Shown piece by piece: positions 14,838 through 23,821 of a DNA stretch of 47,072 nt. Where the stretch lies: NCBI GenBank assembly GCA_900542035.1, contig UQMJ01000022.1, positions 1-47,072 on the forward strand, in the 5' to 3' direction. Each line of letters begins with the position of its first letter. Position 1 is the stretch's first letter. The position numbers were made by a program, and so were the translations under genes. This stretch comes from an uncultured Clostridium sp. (GTDB taxonomy: Bacteria > Bacillota > Clostridia > Lachnospirales > Lachnospiraceae). Below the pieces are notes generated by a model. The model was not told the origin of the DNA, searched no databases, and saw only the letters and a list, made by a program, of their open reading frames with translations.

Positions 14838-16316
14838 ATGCTGGTAAGGCAGGATCTAACCATTCAGGAAAAATTAGAAATCTTAACAGATGCGGCAAAG
14901 TACGATGTAGCTTGTACTTCCAGCGGGATTAAGCGCGGAGGAAAAGCGGGAATGCTGGGAAATGCAGCAGAAGCAGGAATTTGCCATAGCTTTTCAGCAG
15001 ATGGGCGCTGTATTTCCCTTTTAAAAATTCTTTTTACCAATGAATGTATTTACGATTGTAAATACTGTATCAACAGGGTTTCGAATGATACCCTTCGGAC
15101 ATCGTTTACACCAGAAGAGGTATGCCAGCTGACGATGGAGTTTTATCGAAGAAACTATATAGAAGGTTTATTTTTAAGTTCAGGTATTCTTCACAGTGCA
15201 GATTATACAATGACGCAGATTTATGAAACAGTATATCAGCTGCGCACAGTTCATAAGTTTAACGGTTATATCCATATTAAAACAATTCCTGGGGCAGATC
15301 CGGAGTTAATAGAGAGAGCAGGATTTTTGGCAGATCGTATGAGTGTAAATCTGGAGCTGCCTACAGCTGAAGGACTCCGTTATCTGGCTCCTGGCAAGAC
15401 GAGGGAAAAAATTTTGAAGCCAATGCGTCAGATCCAGCAGGGAATTTCGTTTCAGCAAAATTTGCTGGAGGGAGAGAAAAAAGAACGCAAGACGAAGAAA
15501 GCAGGATTTTCAGGAGGTGCGGCGCTGCTGCAGCATCAGAAGGCAGTTGCAAAAGCAGAAAATTATCCAATAGAAAGAGATTCACAAATCCTTCTGCCGC
15601 AAGCGAGATGGGAAGAAAAACGGTTTGTGCCAGCAGGGCAAAGTACGCAGATGATTGTTGGGGCAACGATGGAAAATGATTACCAGATGATGAAAGTAAC
15701 AGAAGCCCTGTACCAGGGATATGGATTGAAAAGAGTGTTTTTTTCTGCATTTGTTAAGGTAAATGAAGACTCCTCCCTTCCAGAAATTCCAGGAGGACCA
15801 CCCCTTTTACGAGAACACCGTCTATACCAGGCAGACTGGCTTCTCCGTTTTTATGGATTTCGTGCAGATGAACTCCTTACGGAAAAAGCGCCAAACTTTA
15901 ATATTTTTTTAGATCCAAAGTGCGATTGGGCATTGCGGCATTTAGAATACTTTCCGGTAGAAGTCAATACGGCAAGGTATGAGATGCTGCTGAGAGTGCC
16001 AGGAATTGGAGTAAAGTCTGCCAGGAGGATTTTGGCTGCCAGAAAAAATGGCGCATTAGATTTTTCAGGATTAAAAAAACTAGGTGTTGTATTAAAACGG
16101 GCAGTTTATTTTATTACCTGTTCTGGCAAAATGGAACAGGGGTGCCGGCTGGAACAGGATTTTATTACATCCAGTCTGATTGGAGACGAACGGAGAAAAG
16201 CCTGGGATATTGCCCATAGCGGTTCCTACTATCAGATGTCCTTGTTTCAGGATATGAATCTTCAAGCGGCACCAACCAGGGAAGATGTGTTCTCAACGAT
16301 TTCTGGAACATTATAA
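14838..16316 (+). CDS. Putative DNA modification/repair radical SAM protein with HhH domain
   Basis: The 492-aa protein has a radical SAM 4Fe-4S motif with cysteines 70, 74 and 77 (CIYDCKYC). It also has a helix-hairpin-helix DNA-binding segment near residues 382-402 (LLRVPGIGVKSARRILAAR). This matches the COG4277/TIGR03916 group, named for linkage to uracil-DNA glycosylases; the reaction is not known to me. A Lys-rich low-complexity stretch around residues 213-225 may be a flexible insert. The start has CAGGAGG upstream. The gene leads an operon under two LexA boxes and is followed after 15 bases by its usual partner. Damage-inducible DNA repair or modification is a strong inference; the chemistry is open. 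Confidence 0.92.
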   Translation: MLVRQDLTIQEKLEILTDAAKYDVACTSSGIKRGGKAGMLGNAAEAGICHSFSADGRCISLLKILFTNECIYDCKYCINRVSNDTLRTSFTPEEVCQLTMEFYRRNYIEGLFLSSGILHSADYTMTQIYETVYQLRTVHKFNGYIHIKTIPGADPELIERAGFLADRMSVNLELPTAEGLRYLAPGKTREKILKPMRQIQQGISFQQNLLEGEKKERKTKKAGFSGGAALLQHQKAVAKAENYPIERDSQILLPQARWEEKRFVPAGQSTQMIVGATMENDYQMMKVTEALYQGYGLKRVFFSAFVKVNEDSSLPEIPGGPPLLREHRLYQADWLLRFYGFRADELLTEKAPNFNIFLDPKCDWALRHLEYFPVEVNTARYEMLLRVPGIGVKSARRILAARKNGALDFSGLKKLGVVLKRAVYFITCSGKMEQGCRLEQDFITSSLIGDERRKAWDIAHSGSYYQMSLFQDMNLQAAPTREDVFSTISGTL

Positions 16317-16331
16317 AACGGGAGAAAACAG

Positions 16332-17090
16332 ATGACAGTTTATATTTGTGAAGATTCTCTGGAGGGAATTCTTTGTGGAGTTTATGATGCATGGATGAGT
16401 AAAAAGGGACATAAAAATGTCCGTCTACAGATGAACGGTATGTTCGAACAGGAACTGTTTACAGAATATATTCAGGTTTCGGCTGAGAGTATGAAGGCTT
16501 CAAACGTAATTCAAACGATTAGGAGCCGCATTTCAGAGTCTGCATATGAAAAGGTATATATTGCTTCTCTATCTCAAGATGGAGATAAGGCAGATAAGAT
16601 ATACAGATTTTTGATATACGGATTTCATATTGGAAAAAACGTTATGGATATGCTCCAGATACCAGAAGTGTTCCAAGTATTTCAGATGTGCAGGAACGTT
16701 TATAATGAAAACCATTTGCTGACAGGATTTCTGCGCTTTACAGAAATTAAAGAAAAAAGGCTGCTTTTTAGCAGGATTGGGCCTAAAAATGTAGTTCTTC
16801 CATTACTGGCAGTCCATTTTGCAGACCGCCTTCCAAATGAAAAATGGATGATTTATGATGAAAATAGAAAACAGGCCGTTATTTTTGCGCCGCAGAAAGG
16901 CTGGACCATTGCTCACATTGGGGAGAATGAAGCAAAAGAGATAGAGGGGTGGCAGAATGAAGCAGAAGACTATGAAAAGCTGTGGAAGATTTTTCACGAT
17001 ACGATTGCAATCAAGGAGCGAGAAAACAAAAACTGTCAGAGAACCCATCTTCCGCTGAGATTTAGGGAGTATATGACAGAATTCGCTTAA
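16332..17090 (+). CDS. Radical SAM-linked DNA metabolism protein (TIGR03915/DUF4130 type)
   Basis: The 252-aa protein begins MTVYICEDSLEGILCGVYDAW, the typical N terminus of the family found next to the TIGR03916 radical SAM protein. Later landmarks are YRFLIYGFHIGKNVMDML and LHFADR-like VHFADRLPNEKWMIYDENR. It ends soon after this domain, with no fused uracil-DNA glycosylase, which some family members carry. It is soluble, with no signal peptide. It is co-transcribed with the radical SAM gene, 15 bases downstream, under LexA control. The likely job is to assist or complete the same damage response; no activity can be named from the sequence. Confidence 0.87.
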   Translation: MTVYICEDSLEGILCGVYDAWMSKKGHKNVRLQMNGMFEQELFTEYIQVSAESMKASNVIQTIRSRISESAYEKVYIASLSQDGDKADKIYRFLIYGFHIGKNVMDMLQIPEVFQVFQMCRNVYNENHLLTGFLRFTEIKEKRLLFSRIGPKNVVLPLLAVHFADRLPNEKWMIYDENRKQAVIFAPQKGWTIAHIGENEAKEIEGWQNEAEDYEKLWKIFHDTIAIKERENKNCQRTHLPLRFREYMTEFA

Positions 17091-17113
17091 TAGACAGGGA
17101 AAAGGGGGATTGT

Positions 17114-18667
17114 TTGTTCAGCAGAATTTTTAGTGCAGGAACCAGTGGGATTGACGGACAGATTATTTCTGTAGAAGTAGATTCTCATGATGGTCTGCCG
17201 AGTATAGTCATGGTGGGATATTTATCTTCAGAAGTACGGGAGGCCCAGGAGCGGGTAAGAACCGCATTACGAAATTCGGGCTTTCGAATGCCCCCTAAAA
17301 AGACAGTCATCAATCTTTCTCCGGCATCGATCCGGAAGGCAGGAACCAGTTACGATTTGGCGATTGCGCTGGCTGTTTTAGCTGCTTTAGGGGAGATAGA
17401 TTTAGAAGCGTACCAAAAGTGCCTGTTTGTAGGGGAATTAGGGTTAGATGGAACCATTAAACCAATAAGAGGAGTTCTTCCGATTGTGCTAAGTGCAAAA
17501 GAAAAAGGATTTCAAAAATGCTTCCTTCCAAGGGAAAACGTGAGGGAAGGCCAGGCGGTCGGAGGAGTCCGGATTTCAGCTCCACTATCCTTAAGACAAT
17601 GTGTGGAATGGATTCGTCATCCGGAAAAAGAGGAACAGACAGCAGTCTGTTCAACGGAAGTGTTTACAGAGTTATCAGCGGACGAAAGAGAGATGAAAGA
17701 TTTTTCGGAAATAAGCGGGCAAATGATTTTGCGAAGAAGCGCAGAAATTGCAGCGGCAGGGAGACACAATTTATTAATGATAGGAGAAGCAGGGGCAGGA
17801 AAGACAATGGTTGCTCAGCGTATTCCTACGATACTACCGCCGATGACAGAAAAAGAGCGGATGGAAGTCTCAAAAATATATAGTGTGTGCGGCCTTCTTC
17901 CAAAGGGACAGACATTAATGGGAAAGAGACCATTTCGGAGTCCTCATCACACAATCAGCCCTCAGGCGCTGGCAGGGGGAGGCGTAAACCCCAGACCAGG
18001 AGAATTATCATTAGCATCCGAAGGAATTTTATTTTTAGATGAGTTTCCAGAATTTTCTTCCAAGGCGATAGAAATTTTAAGACAGCCCTTAGAGGAAAAG
18101 ACCGTTACAATATCCAGACTTCATGGTACTTATATATTTCCGGCAAATGTTCTTTTGGTTGCGGCGATGAATCCATGTCCTTGTGGATTTTATCCGGATC
18201 GGAACAGATGCCGATGTACCAATGGACAGATTCAGCACTATTTAGGAAAAATTTCTAAGCCGATTCTGGAACGGTTTGACATTGCGGCAGAAGCAACTCC
18301 GGTATCTTATCAGGAGTTACGAAATTCAGAAATAAATGAATCCTCCAGACAGATTCGCAGCAGGGTAGAAGCTGCTGCAGAGCGGCAGAAGTACCGGTTC
18401 CAAAATACAGCTATTTGCTACAACAGTGAGATGGGCGGGAAAGAAATCGAAACATATTGTGCAATTAGTGAGAAAGAAGAAAAATTTTTAGAAACAGTTT
18501 ATAGAAAAAAGCATTTAAGCGCTCGTGCAGTACATAAAATTTTAAAAGTAGCCCGTACAATTGCAGATCTGGGGGAACGGGAACAGATTAGCCATGGTGA
18601 TTTATGTGAAGCCATCGGATATCGAAGCTTGGAAACAAAATATTGGGGAAAAGAGGGATGGTACTGA
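17114..18667 (+). CDS. comM: YifB/ComM family Mg-chelatase-like AAA+ ATPase
   Basis: The 517-aa ATPase has an N-terminal Lon-protease-like domain (IVMVGYLSSEVREAQERVRTA, then RKAGTSYDLAIALAVLAA). An AAA+ core follows, with Walker A GEAGAGKT and Walker B ILFLDEFPEF, then the Cys-rich insert NPCPCGFYPDRNRCRC. The characterised member ComM is a hexameric helicase that helps branch migration during natural transformation. The TTG start follows AAGGGGGA. The gene lies 23 bases after the preceding gene and overlaps dprA, a second gene for incoming DNA. The ComM role in Clostridia is inferred from the family. Confidence 0.93.
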   Translation: MFSRIFSAGTSGIDGQIISVEVDSHDGLPSIVMVGYLSSEVREAQERVRTALRNSGFRMPPKKTVINLSPASIRKAGTSYDLAIALAVLAALGEIDLEAYQKCLFVGELGLDGTIKPIRGVLPIVLSAKEKGFQKCFLPRENVREGQAVGGVRISAPLSLRQCVEWIRHPEKEEQTAVCSTEVFTELSADEREMKDFSEISGQMILRRSAEIAAAGRHNLLMIGEAGAGKTMVAQRIPTILPPMTEKERMEVSKIYSVCGLLPKGQTLMGKRPFRSPHHTISPQALAGGGVNPRPGELSLASEGILFLDEFPEFSSKAIEILRQPLEEKTVTISRLHGTYIFPANVLLVAAMNPCPCGFYPDRNRCRCTNGQIQHYLGKISKPILERFDIAAEATPVSYQELRNSEINESSRQIRSRVEAAAERQKYRFQNTAICYNSEMGGKEIETYCAISEKEEKFLETVYRKKHLSARAVHKILKVARTIADLGEREQISHGDLCEAIGYRSLETKYWGKEGWY

Positions 18668-19779
18668 CTGAACCTTTAACAAAGCAGGAACGGATGAATT
18701 TATATTGGTTGACACGGATTTCGGGATTTGGTGCTGTTACAATCAATAAAATCTGGAATGCTGTTCAGAAAAAAGAAGAGATATATAATATAGAAGGAAT
18801 GTTTTTGAAAGAAAAAGGGATTCTTTCCGGAAATCAGGAACAAGCATTTGATGCCTTTCGAAAACAGGATATGAGGCAAAAAATAGAGGAGGAATATGAG
18901 GGGTTAAAAGAACAGAAGATACGTTTTTTTACGCCTTTTGATGAAGAATATCCAAGAGGCCTGCGTATGATTCACAATAGACCGATGGGCCTTTTCTGTA
19001 AGGGGACAATGCCGGATAATCAGCGCTTTTGCGCAGCAATTGTAGGAGCCAGGGAATGCAGCAGTTATGGAAGTCATGTGGCAAGGATGTTGGCAAAGGA
19101 ACTTAGCAGCATGGGGATTCAGGTTATCAGCGGTCTGGCTTTAGGAGTAGATGGAGCCAGTCATAGAGGGGCATTGGAGGCAGGAAAGCCAACTTATGGG
19201 GTGCTAGGATGCGGAATTAATATTTGTTATCCGAAAGAAAATTACCCGCTATTTGAAAAGATGGAAAAAGAAGGAGGGATTCTTTCGGAATATGGGATGG
19301 GAGAAAAGCCGAAACCAGCCAATTTCCCTATGCGTAATCGGATTATCAGCGGGATTGCTGATGTTGTAATTGTAGTAGAGGCCAGAGAAAAGAGCGGTTC
19401 TCTTATTACGGCAGAGCTGGCCTTAGAACAAGGAAAGGACGTATTTGCAGTACCAGGAAGAATTACCGATATGTTGAGTTCGGGATGCAACCATCTGATT
19501 CAGTCGGGAGCATTTCCTCTCTTATGCATAGACGATATATTGGATTATTTTGGTATGAAACATGGAAAAATACAGGGAATTCAGGAAAAAAAGCAGAAGG
19601 GACTTGCCAAGAAAGAAAAAAAGGTGTATATTTGCTTGGATTTGCAACCAAAATTTATTGAAGAGATTGTAAAAGAAAGCGGTTTGCCAATGCATGAATG
19701 TGTGGGGATCCTTCTGGACTTAGAAATGGCAGGATACATTGTGCAGGACGTAAATCACTATTACAGAAAAAAACTGTGA
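18658..19779 (+). CDS. dprA: DNA processing protein DprA
   Basis: DprA loads RecA on single-stranded DNA entering by transformation. The 373-aa product has an N-terminal helical region and the central Rossmann-like domain: AIVGARECSSYGSHVA, VISGLALGVDGASHRGALEAG, the FPMRNRIISG motif and SGSLITAELALEQGKDVFAVPG. A C-terminal winged-helix-like segment ends the protein. The ATG at 18658 overlaps the yifB end by 10 bases; an in-frame TTG at 18643 would overlap by 25. I prefer the ATG. The tight overlap shows translational coupling with yifB. It is followed after 13 bases by topA, so it may be read from the SOS promoter. Confidence 0.94.
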   Translation: MVLTEPLTKQERMNLYWLTRISGFGAVTINKIWNAVQKKEEIYNIEGMFLKEKGILSGNQEQAFDAFRKQDMRQKIEEEYEGLKEQKIRFFTPFDEEYPRGLRMIHNRPMGLFCKGTMPDNQRFCAAIVGARECSSYGSHVARMLAKELSSMGIQVISGLALGVDGASHRGALEAGKPTYGVLGCGINICYPKENYPLFEKMEKEGGILSEYGMGEKPKPANFPMRNRIISGIADVVIVVEAREKSGSLITAELALEQGKDVFAVPGRITDMLSSGCNHLIQSGAFPLLCIDDILDYFGMKHGKIQGIQEKKQKGLAKKEKKVYICLDLQPKFIEEIVKESGLPMHECVGILLDLEMAGYIVQDVNHYYRKKL

Positions 19780-19792
19780 ATGAGGAGTAGTT

Positions 19793-21877
19793 ATGGCGGC
19801 AAAGAATCTGGTAATTGTAGAGTCTCCTGCAAAAGTAAAAACAATTAAAAAGTTCCTGGGTTCTACCTATGAGGTAGATGCTTCTAATGGCCATGTAAGG
19901 GATCTGCCCAAAAGCCAAATGGGAATTGATGTGGATAATGATTTTGAATTAAAGTATATTACCATAAGGGGAAAAGGAGATATTCTGTCGAAGCTGCGGA
20001 AAGAAGTGAAGAAAGCAGATAAGATTTATCTTGCAACGGACCCTGATCGGGAAGGAGAAGCGATTTCCTGGCATTTAATGAAGGCGTTGAAGCTGGATGA
20101 GGCTGGAGATAAAAAAGTATACCGTATCAGTTTTAATGAAATTACAAAAAATGCGGTAAAAAATTCCATTAAGAATCCCAGAGAAATTGATATGAACCTG
20201 GTAGATGCGCAGCAGGCCCGCAGAGTGCTGGATCGTTTAGTAGGATATAAGATCAGCCCCCTTTTATGGGAAAAGGTAAAACGTGGATTGAGCGCAGGCA
20301 GAGTCCAGTCTGTAGCTCTTCGGATGATTTGTGACAGGGAAGAAGAAATTAACGCATTTATTCCGGAAGAATACTGGAACCTGGATGCGGCATTTAAGTT
20401 CCCAGGCAGCAAAAAACCATTAATGGCAAAGTTCTATGGAAACAAAGAGGGCAGGGTTTCTATCGGAAATAAGGAAGAAATAGAGAAAATCCAAAATTAT
20501 CTGAAGAAACAGACCTATGTGGTAGAAGAAGTAAAAAATGGCGAACGGTTAAAAAAAGCGCCGATTCCATTTACCACCAGTACTCTTCAGCAGGAAGCTT
20601 CAAAAGTACTGAACTTCTCTACTCAGAAAACCATGCGTCTTGCCCAGCAGCTGTATGAGGGCGTTGAAGTAAAAGGTCATGGGACGATTGGTTTGATTAC
20701 CTATTTGCGTACAGATTCTACCCGTGTAGCAGAAGAAGCTGATCTGGCAGCAAGGGAATTTATTGGAAAACAATATGGAAGTCAATATGTGGCAAAGGCA
20801 GAACAAAATGCCAAAAAGGGAGGAAAGATTATCCAGGATGCTCACGAGGCTATCCGTCCTACAGATATTTCATTAACTCCGGTTATTATAAAAGAATCGC
20901 TTCAAAGAGATTTGTTCCGCTTGTATCAGCTGATCTGGAAACGGTTTGCCGCCAGCCGAATGGAAGCTGCAAGATATGAGACGACGACAGTAAAAATAGG
21001 AGCAGGGGAATATCTGTTTACGCTGACTGCATCAAAATTAGTATTTGATGGATTCTTATCCGTTTATGTCCAGGAGGAAGAAAAAGAGGAAAAAAATGTT
21101 CTTCTTGGAAAACTGGAAACGGGAATGGAATTGACATTAGAAAAACTGCTGCCAAGTCAGCACTTTACCCAGCCGCCGGCGCACTATACGGAGGCTTCTC
21201 TGGTAAAAGCGTTGGAAGAGCAGGGGATTGGACGTCCAAGTACCTATGCGCCTACTATAACAACGATTTTAAACAGAAGATACGTAGTAAAGGAAAATAA
21301 AAATTTATATGTGACAGAGCTGGGAGAAGTCGTAAACGGAATGATGAAACAGTGCTTTCCAAGTATTGTAGATACTGCCTTTACGGCAAATCTGGAATAC
21401 CTTCTGGACAAGGTAGGAGATGGAACGGTAGATTGGAAGACGGTGGTTCGTAATTTTTATCCGGATTTAGACGAAGCGGTAAAGAATGCCCAGGCAGAGC
21501 TGGAGTCTGTTACTATTGCAGATGAGGTAACAGACGAAGTCTGTGAGCTTTGCGGTCGGAACATGGTAATAAAATATGGTCCTCATGGAAAGTTTCTGGC
21601 CTGTCCAGGCTTTCCAGAATGCAAGAATACGAAGCCATATTTAGAAAAAATAGGAGTTCCATGTCCGAAGTGCGGCAAAGAGATTGTTATTAAAAAGACC
21701 AAAAAGGGACGCCGCTATTATGGATGCGAAGCAAATCCGGAATGTGATTTTATGTCCTGGCAGAAACCATCCAGAGAAAAGTGCCCGCAGTGTGGCAGCT
21801 ATATGGTGGAAAAAGGAAGCCAGCTGGTATGTTCTAGTGAAACTTGCGGGTATCGTGAGAAAATTAAATCAAAATAG
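19793..21877 (+). CDS. topA: DNA topoisomerase I
   Basis: Type IA topoisomerase relaxes negative supercoils by a transient 5' phosphotyrosine break. The 694-aa product begins with the Toprim domain (NLVIVESPAKVKTIKKFLG, then LATDPDREGEAISWHL). It has the active tyrosine in TYLRTDSTR (about residue 304) and GIGRPSTYAPTI. The C terminus carries three four-cysteine zinc modules (CELCGR, CPKCGK, CPQCGS). Length is typical for Firmicutes. The ATG has GAGGAG upstream. It follows dprA as in many Firmicutes; no terminator is seen between them. Whether it also has its own promoter cannot be told by eye. Confidence 0.97.
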   Translation: MAAKNLVIVESPAKVKTIKKFLGSTYEVDASNGHVRDLPKSQMGIDVDNDFELKYITIRGKGDILSKLRKEVKKADKIYLATDPDREGEAISWHLMKALKLDEAGDKKVYRISFNEITKNAVKNSIKNPREIDMNLVDAQQARRVLDRLVGYKISPLLWEKVKRGLSAGRVQSVALRMICDREEEINAFIPEEYWNLDAAFKFPGSKKPLMAKFYGNKEGRVSIGNKEEIEKIQNYLKKQTYVVEEVKNGERLKKAPIPFTTSTLQQEASKVLNFSTQKTMRLAQQLYEGVEVKGHGTIGLITYLRTDSTRVAEEADLAAREFIGKQYGSQYVAKAEQNAKKGGKIIQDAHEAIRPTDISLTPVIIKESLQRDLFRLYQLIWKRFAASRMEAARYETTTVKIGAGEYLFTLTASKLVFDGFLSVYVQEEEKEEKNVLLGKLETGMELTLEKLLPSQHFTQPPAHYTEASLVKALEEQGIGRPSTYAPTITTILNRRYVVKENKNLYVTELGEVVNGMMKQCFPSIVDTAFTANLEYLLDKVGDGTVDWKTVVRNFYPDLDEAVKNAQAELESVTIADEVTDEVCELCGRNMVIKYGPHGKFLACPGFPECKNTKPYLEKIGVPCPKCGKEIVIKKTKKGRRYYGCEANPECDFMSWQKPSREKCPQCGSYMVEKGSQLVCSSETCGYREKIKSK

Positions 21878-21915
21878 AAGTATTTCTTAAAAAATCAAAA
21901 AACTTCCAAAAACTA

Positions 21916-21944
21916 TTGTGAATGTTGAATAAACATGGTACAAT
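21916..21944 (+). promoter_or_regulatory. codY promoter
   Basis: TTGTGA (21916-21921) and TACAAT (21939-21944) have 17-base spacing and a TGG extension before the -10 box. The predicted start is near 21951. Confidence 0.7.
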
Positions 21945-21959
21945 TCAAGTAATATATAG

Positions 21960-21974
21960 CTTTTTCGGAAAACC
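21960..21974 (+). promoter_or_regulatory. Possible CodY operator in the codY leader
   Basis: TTTTCGGAAAA matches the core of the CodY consensus AATTTTCWGAAAATT at ten of eleven positions, while the four outer bases do not match. It lies between the promoter and the ribosome binding site, where binding would block elongation. Confidence 0.35.
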
Positions 21975-22003
21975 ATTTCAACAGAACAAGGAGGTTTTGG
22001 AAA

Positions 22004-22795
22004 ATGAGTGTACAGTTGTTGGATAAAACAAGGAAAATCAATAAATTATTGCATAACAATAATTCACACAAGTTTGTTTTTAATGACATTTGCAAGGTGC
22101 TAAGCGAAATTCTGCTATCCAACATTCTGGTAATCAGCAAGAAGGGAAAAGTCCTGGGGGTCAGCATCTGGCCTGGAGTTGATGAGATTGAAGAATTAAT
22201 CGTTGACCAGGTAGGAGACTATGTAGATAAATTGCTGAATGAAAGACTTCTTAGTGTGCTGTCTACCAAGGAAAACGTAAATTTGGCTACATTGGGATTT
22301 GCAGAAGAAAATGTAAAAAAGTACCAGGCGATTATTTCTCCGATTGATATTGCAGGAGAGCGTCTCGGAACACTGTTTATGTATAAGTCAGATTCCCAGT
22401 ATGATATTGATGACATTATTGTCAGTGAATATGGAACAACCGTAGTAGGGCTGGAAATGATGCGTTCGGTAAATGAAGAAAATGCAGAGGAGAGCCGGAA
22501 AGTTCAGATTGTAAAATCGGCAATCAGCACATTGTCATTCTCTGAGCTGGAAGCAATCACGCACATTTTTGAAGAACTGGATGGCAATGAGGGAATTCTG
22601 GTAGCCAGTAAGATTGCGGACAGGGTAGGAATTACCCGTTCGGTTATTGTCAATGCACTCCGCAAGTTCGAGAGCGCCGGCGTTATTGAGTCCCGTTCAT
22701 CTGGTATGAAGGGAACCTATATTAAGGTGTTAAATGATGTCGTGTTTGATGAACTGAAGGCCATAAAGGCAAATGCAGGAAAAACAAAAATATAA
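22004..22795 (+). CDS. codY: GTP- and branched-chain-amino-acid-sensing repressor CodY
   Basis: This global regulator represses stationary-phase, transport and amino-acid genes when nutrients are plentiful. The 263-aa product has the CodY N-terminal GAF domain (MSVQLLDKTRKINKLL onward, to about 160) and a winged helix (ASKIADRVGITRSVIVNALRKFESAGVIESRSSGMKGTY). It has AAGGAGG upstream and its own promoter and terminator. The opp operon 2 kb downstream is a typical CodY target in other Firmicutes, but I found no convincing operator there. Confidence 0.97.
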   Translation: MSVQLLDKTRKINKLLHNNNSHKFVFNDICKVLSEILLSNILVISKKGKVLGVSIWPGVDEIEELIVDQVGDYVDKLLNERLLSVLSTKENVNLATLGFAEENVKKYQAIISPIDIAGERLGTLFMYKSDSQYDIDDIIVSEYGTTVVGLEMMRSVNEENAEESRKVQIVKSAISTLSFSELEAITHIFEELDGNEGILVASKIADRVGITRSVIVNALRKFESAGVIESRSSGMKGTYIKVLNDVVFDELKAIKANAGKTKI

Positions 22796-22812
22796 AACAA
22801 TTGTGATGCATC

Positions 22813-22877
22813 AGCAGCCGGCAGCACTCAGAAATCTGGATTTTTCTGGAAAATTCTGGGTTTTCCGGCTGCTTTTT
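22813..22877 (+). terminator. codY terminator
   Basis: AGCAGCCGG (22813-22821) pairs perfectly with CCGGCTGCT (22865-22873), and T5 follows. The 43-base apical part contains a CodY-box-like sequence at 22840-22854. Confidence 0.8.
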
Positions 22878-22920
22878 CTATGGGAAACAATAAAAAACAG
22901 AGAAAAGGACAAAAAAATAC

Positions 22921-22949
22921 TTGCACCATAAGTTGACTTATGTTATATT
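22921..22949 (+). promoter_or_regulatory. rpsB promoter
   Basis: TTGCAC (22921-22926) and TATATT (22944-22949) lie 17 bases apart with a TGT extension. The start is predicted near 22956, just before the structured leader. Confidence 0.75.
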
Positions 22950-22970
22950 GGAGTGGCTTACGAAAAAACA

Positions 22971-23037
22971 CGTCGGCGGATTCCTTGGGAAGGTGCCTGA
23001 AAGATTCAGGTCTCCCTGGAAGCATGAGATGCCGACG
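22971..23037 (+). promoter_or_regulatory. Structured rpsB leader, probable ribosomal protein S2 autoregulatory RNA
   Basis: CGTCGGC (22971-22977) pairs perfectly with GCCGACG (23031-23037) and encloses a second hairpin CCTGAA-AGA-TTCAGG (22996-23010), with unpaired purine-rich flanks. The structure sits in the short leader of rpsB. Leader RNAs bound by S2 are known in other bacteria; that this is one is inference. Confidence 0.6.
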
Positions 23038-23066
23038 GAAGTTAAAAACCAAATGGAGGTAGAAAC

Positions 23067-23810
23067 ATGAGCGTAATTTCTATGAAACAGTTACTGGAAG
23101 CTGGTGTACACTTCGGTCACCAGACAAGAAGATGGAACCCTAAGATGGCTCCTTACATCTATACCGAAAGAAACGGTATCTACATCATCGACTTACAGAA
23201 GTCTGTAGGCAAAGTTGATGAGGCTTACAAGGCAGTAGCAGACATCGCTGCAGACGGCGGTACTGTTCTGTTTGTAGGAACCAAGAAGCAGGCTCAGGAC
23301 GCAATCAAGACTGAGGCTGAAAGATGCAATATGTTCTATGTAAACGAGAGATGGTTAGGCGGTATGCTGACTAACTTCAAGACTATCCAGAGCAGAATTG
23401 CAAGATTAAAAGAAATCGAGACCATGGCTGAGGACGGTACATTTGATGTTCTGCCTAAGAAGGAAGTTATCGAATTAAAGAAAGAATGGGACAAGTTAGA
23501 GAAGAACTTAGGCGGTATCAAGGAAATGAAGAAACTGCCAGACGTAATTTTCGTAGTTGATCCAAAGAAAGAAAGAATTTGTGTACAGGAAGCACACACC
23601 CTGGGCATTCCGTTAATCGGTATTGCAGATACCAACTGCGATCCTGAAGAGCTGGATTATGTAATTCCTGGTAACGATGATGCGATCAGAGCAGTTAAGT
23701 TAATCGTTTCCAAGATGGCTGATGCTGTAATTGAAGCAAATCAGGGCGAGGCAGTTGCAGATATGGAAGCAGCTGGCGAAATCGAAGCAGATGAGACTGT
23801 AGAGGCTTAA
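23067..23810 (+). CDS. rpsB: 30S ribosomal protein S2
   Basis: S2 is a structural protein of the small ribosomal subunit. The 247-aa product shows the family signatures MKQLLEAGVHFGHQTRRWNPKM and PDVIFVVDPKKERICVQEA, followed by IPLIGIADTNCDPEELDYVIPGND split over conserved turns. An acidic C-terminal tail ends it. Codon choice is strongly biased, as expected of a highly expressed gene. The start has ATGGAGGT upstream. It is preceded by its own promoter and leader and is separated from tsf by an attenuator. Confidence 0.99.
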   Translation: MSVISMKQLLEAGVHFGHQTRRWNPKMAPYIYTERNGIYIIDLQKSVGKVDEAYKAVADIAADGGTVLFVGTKKQAQDAIKTEAERCNMFYVNERWLGGMLTNFKTIQSRIARLKEIETMAEDGTFDVLPKKEVIELKKEWDKLEKNLGGIKEMKKLPDVIFVVDPKKERICVQEAHTLGIPLIGIADTNCDPEELDYVIPGNDDAIRAVKLIVSKMADAVIEANQGEAVADMEAAGEIEADETVEA

Positions 23811-23821
23811 TTTGAAATGAC

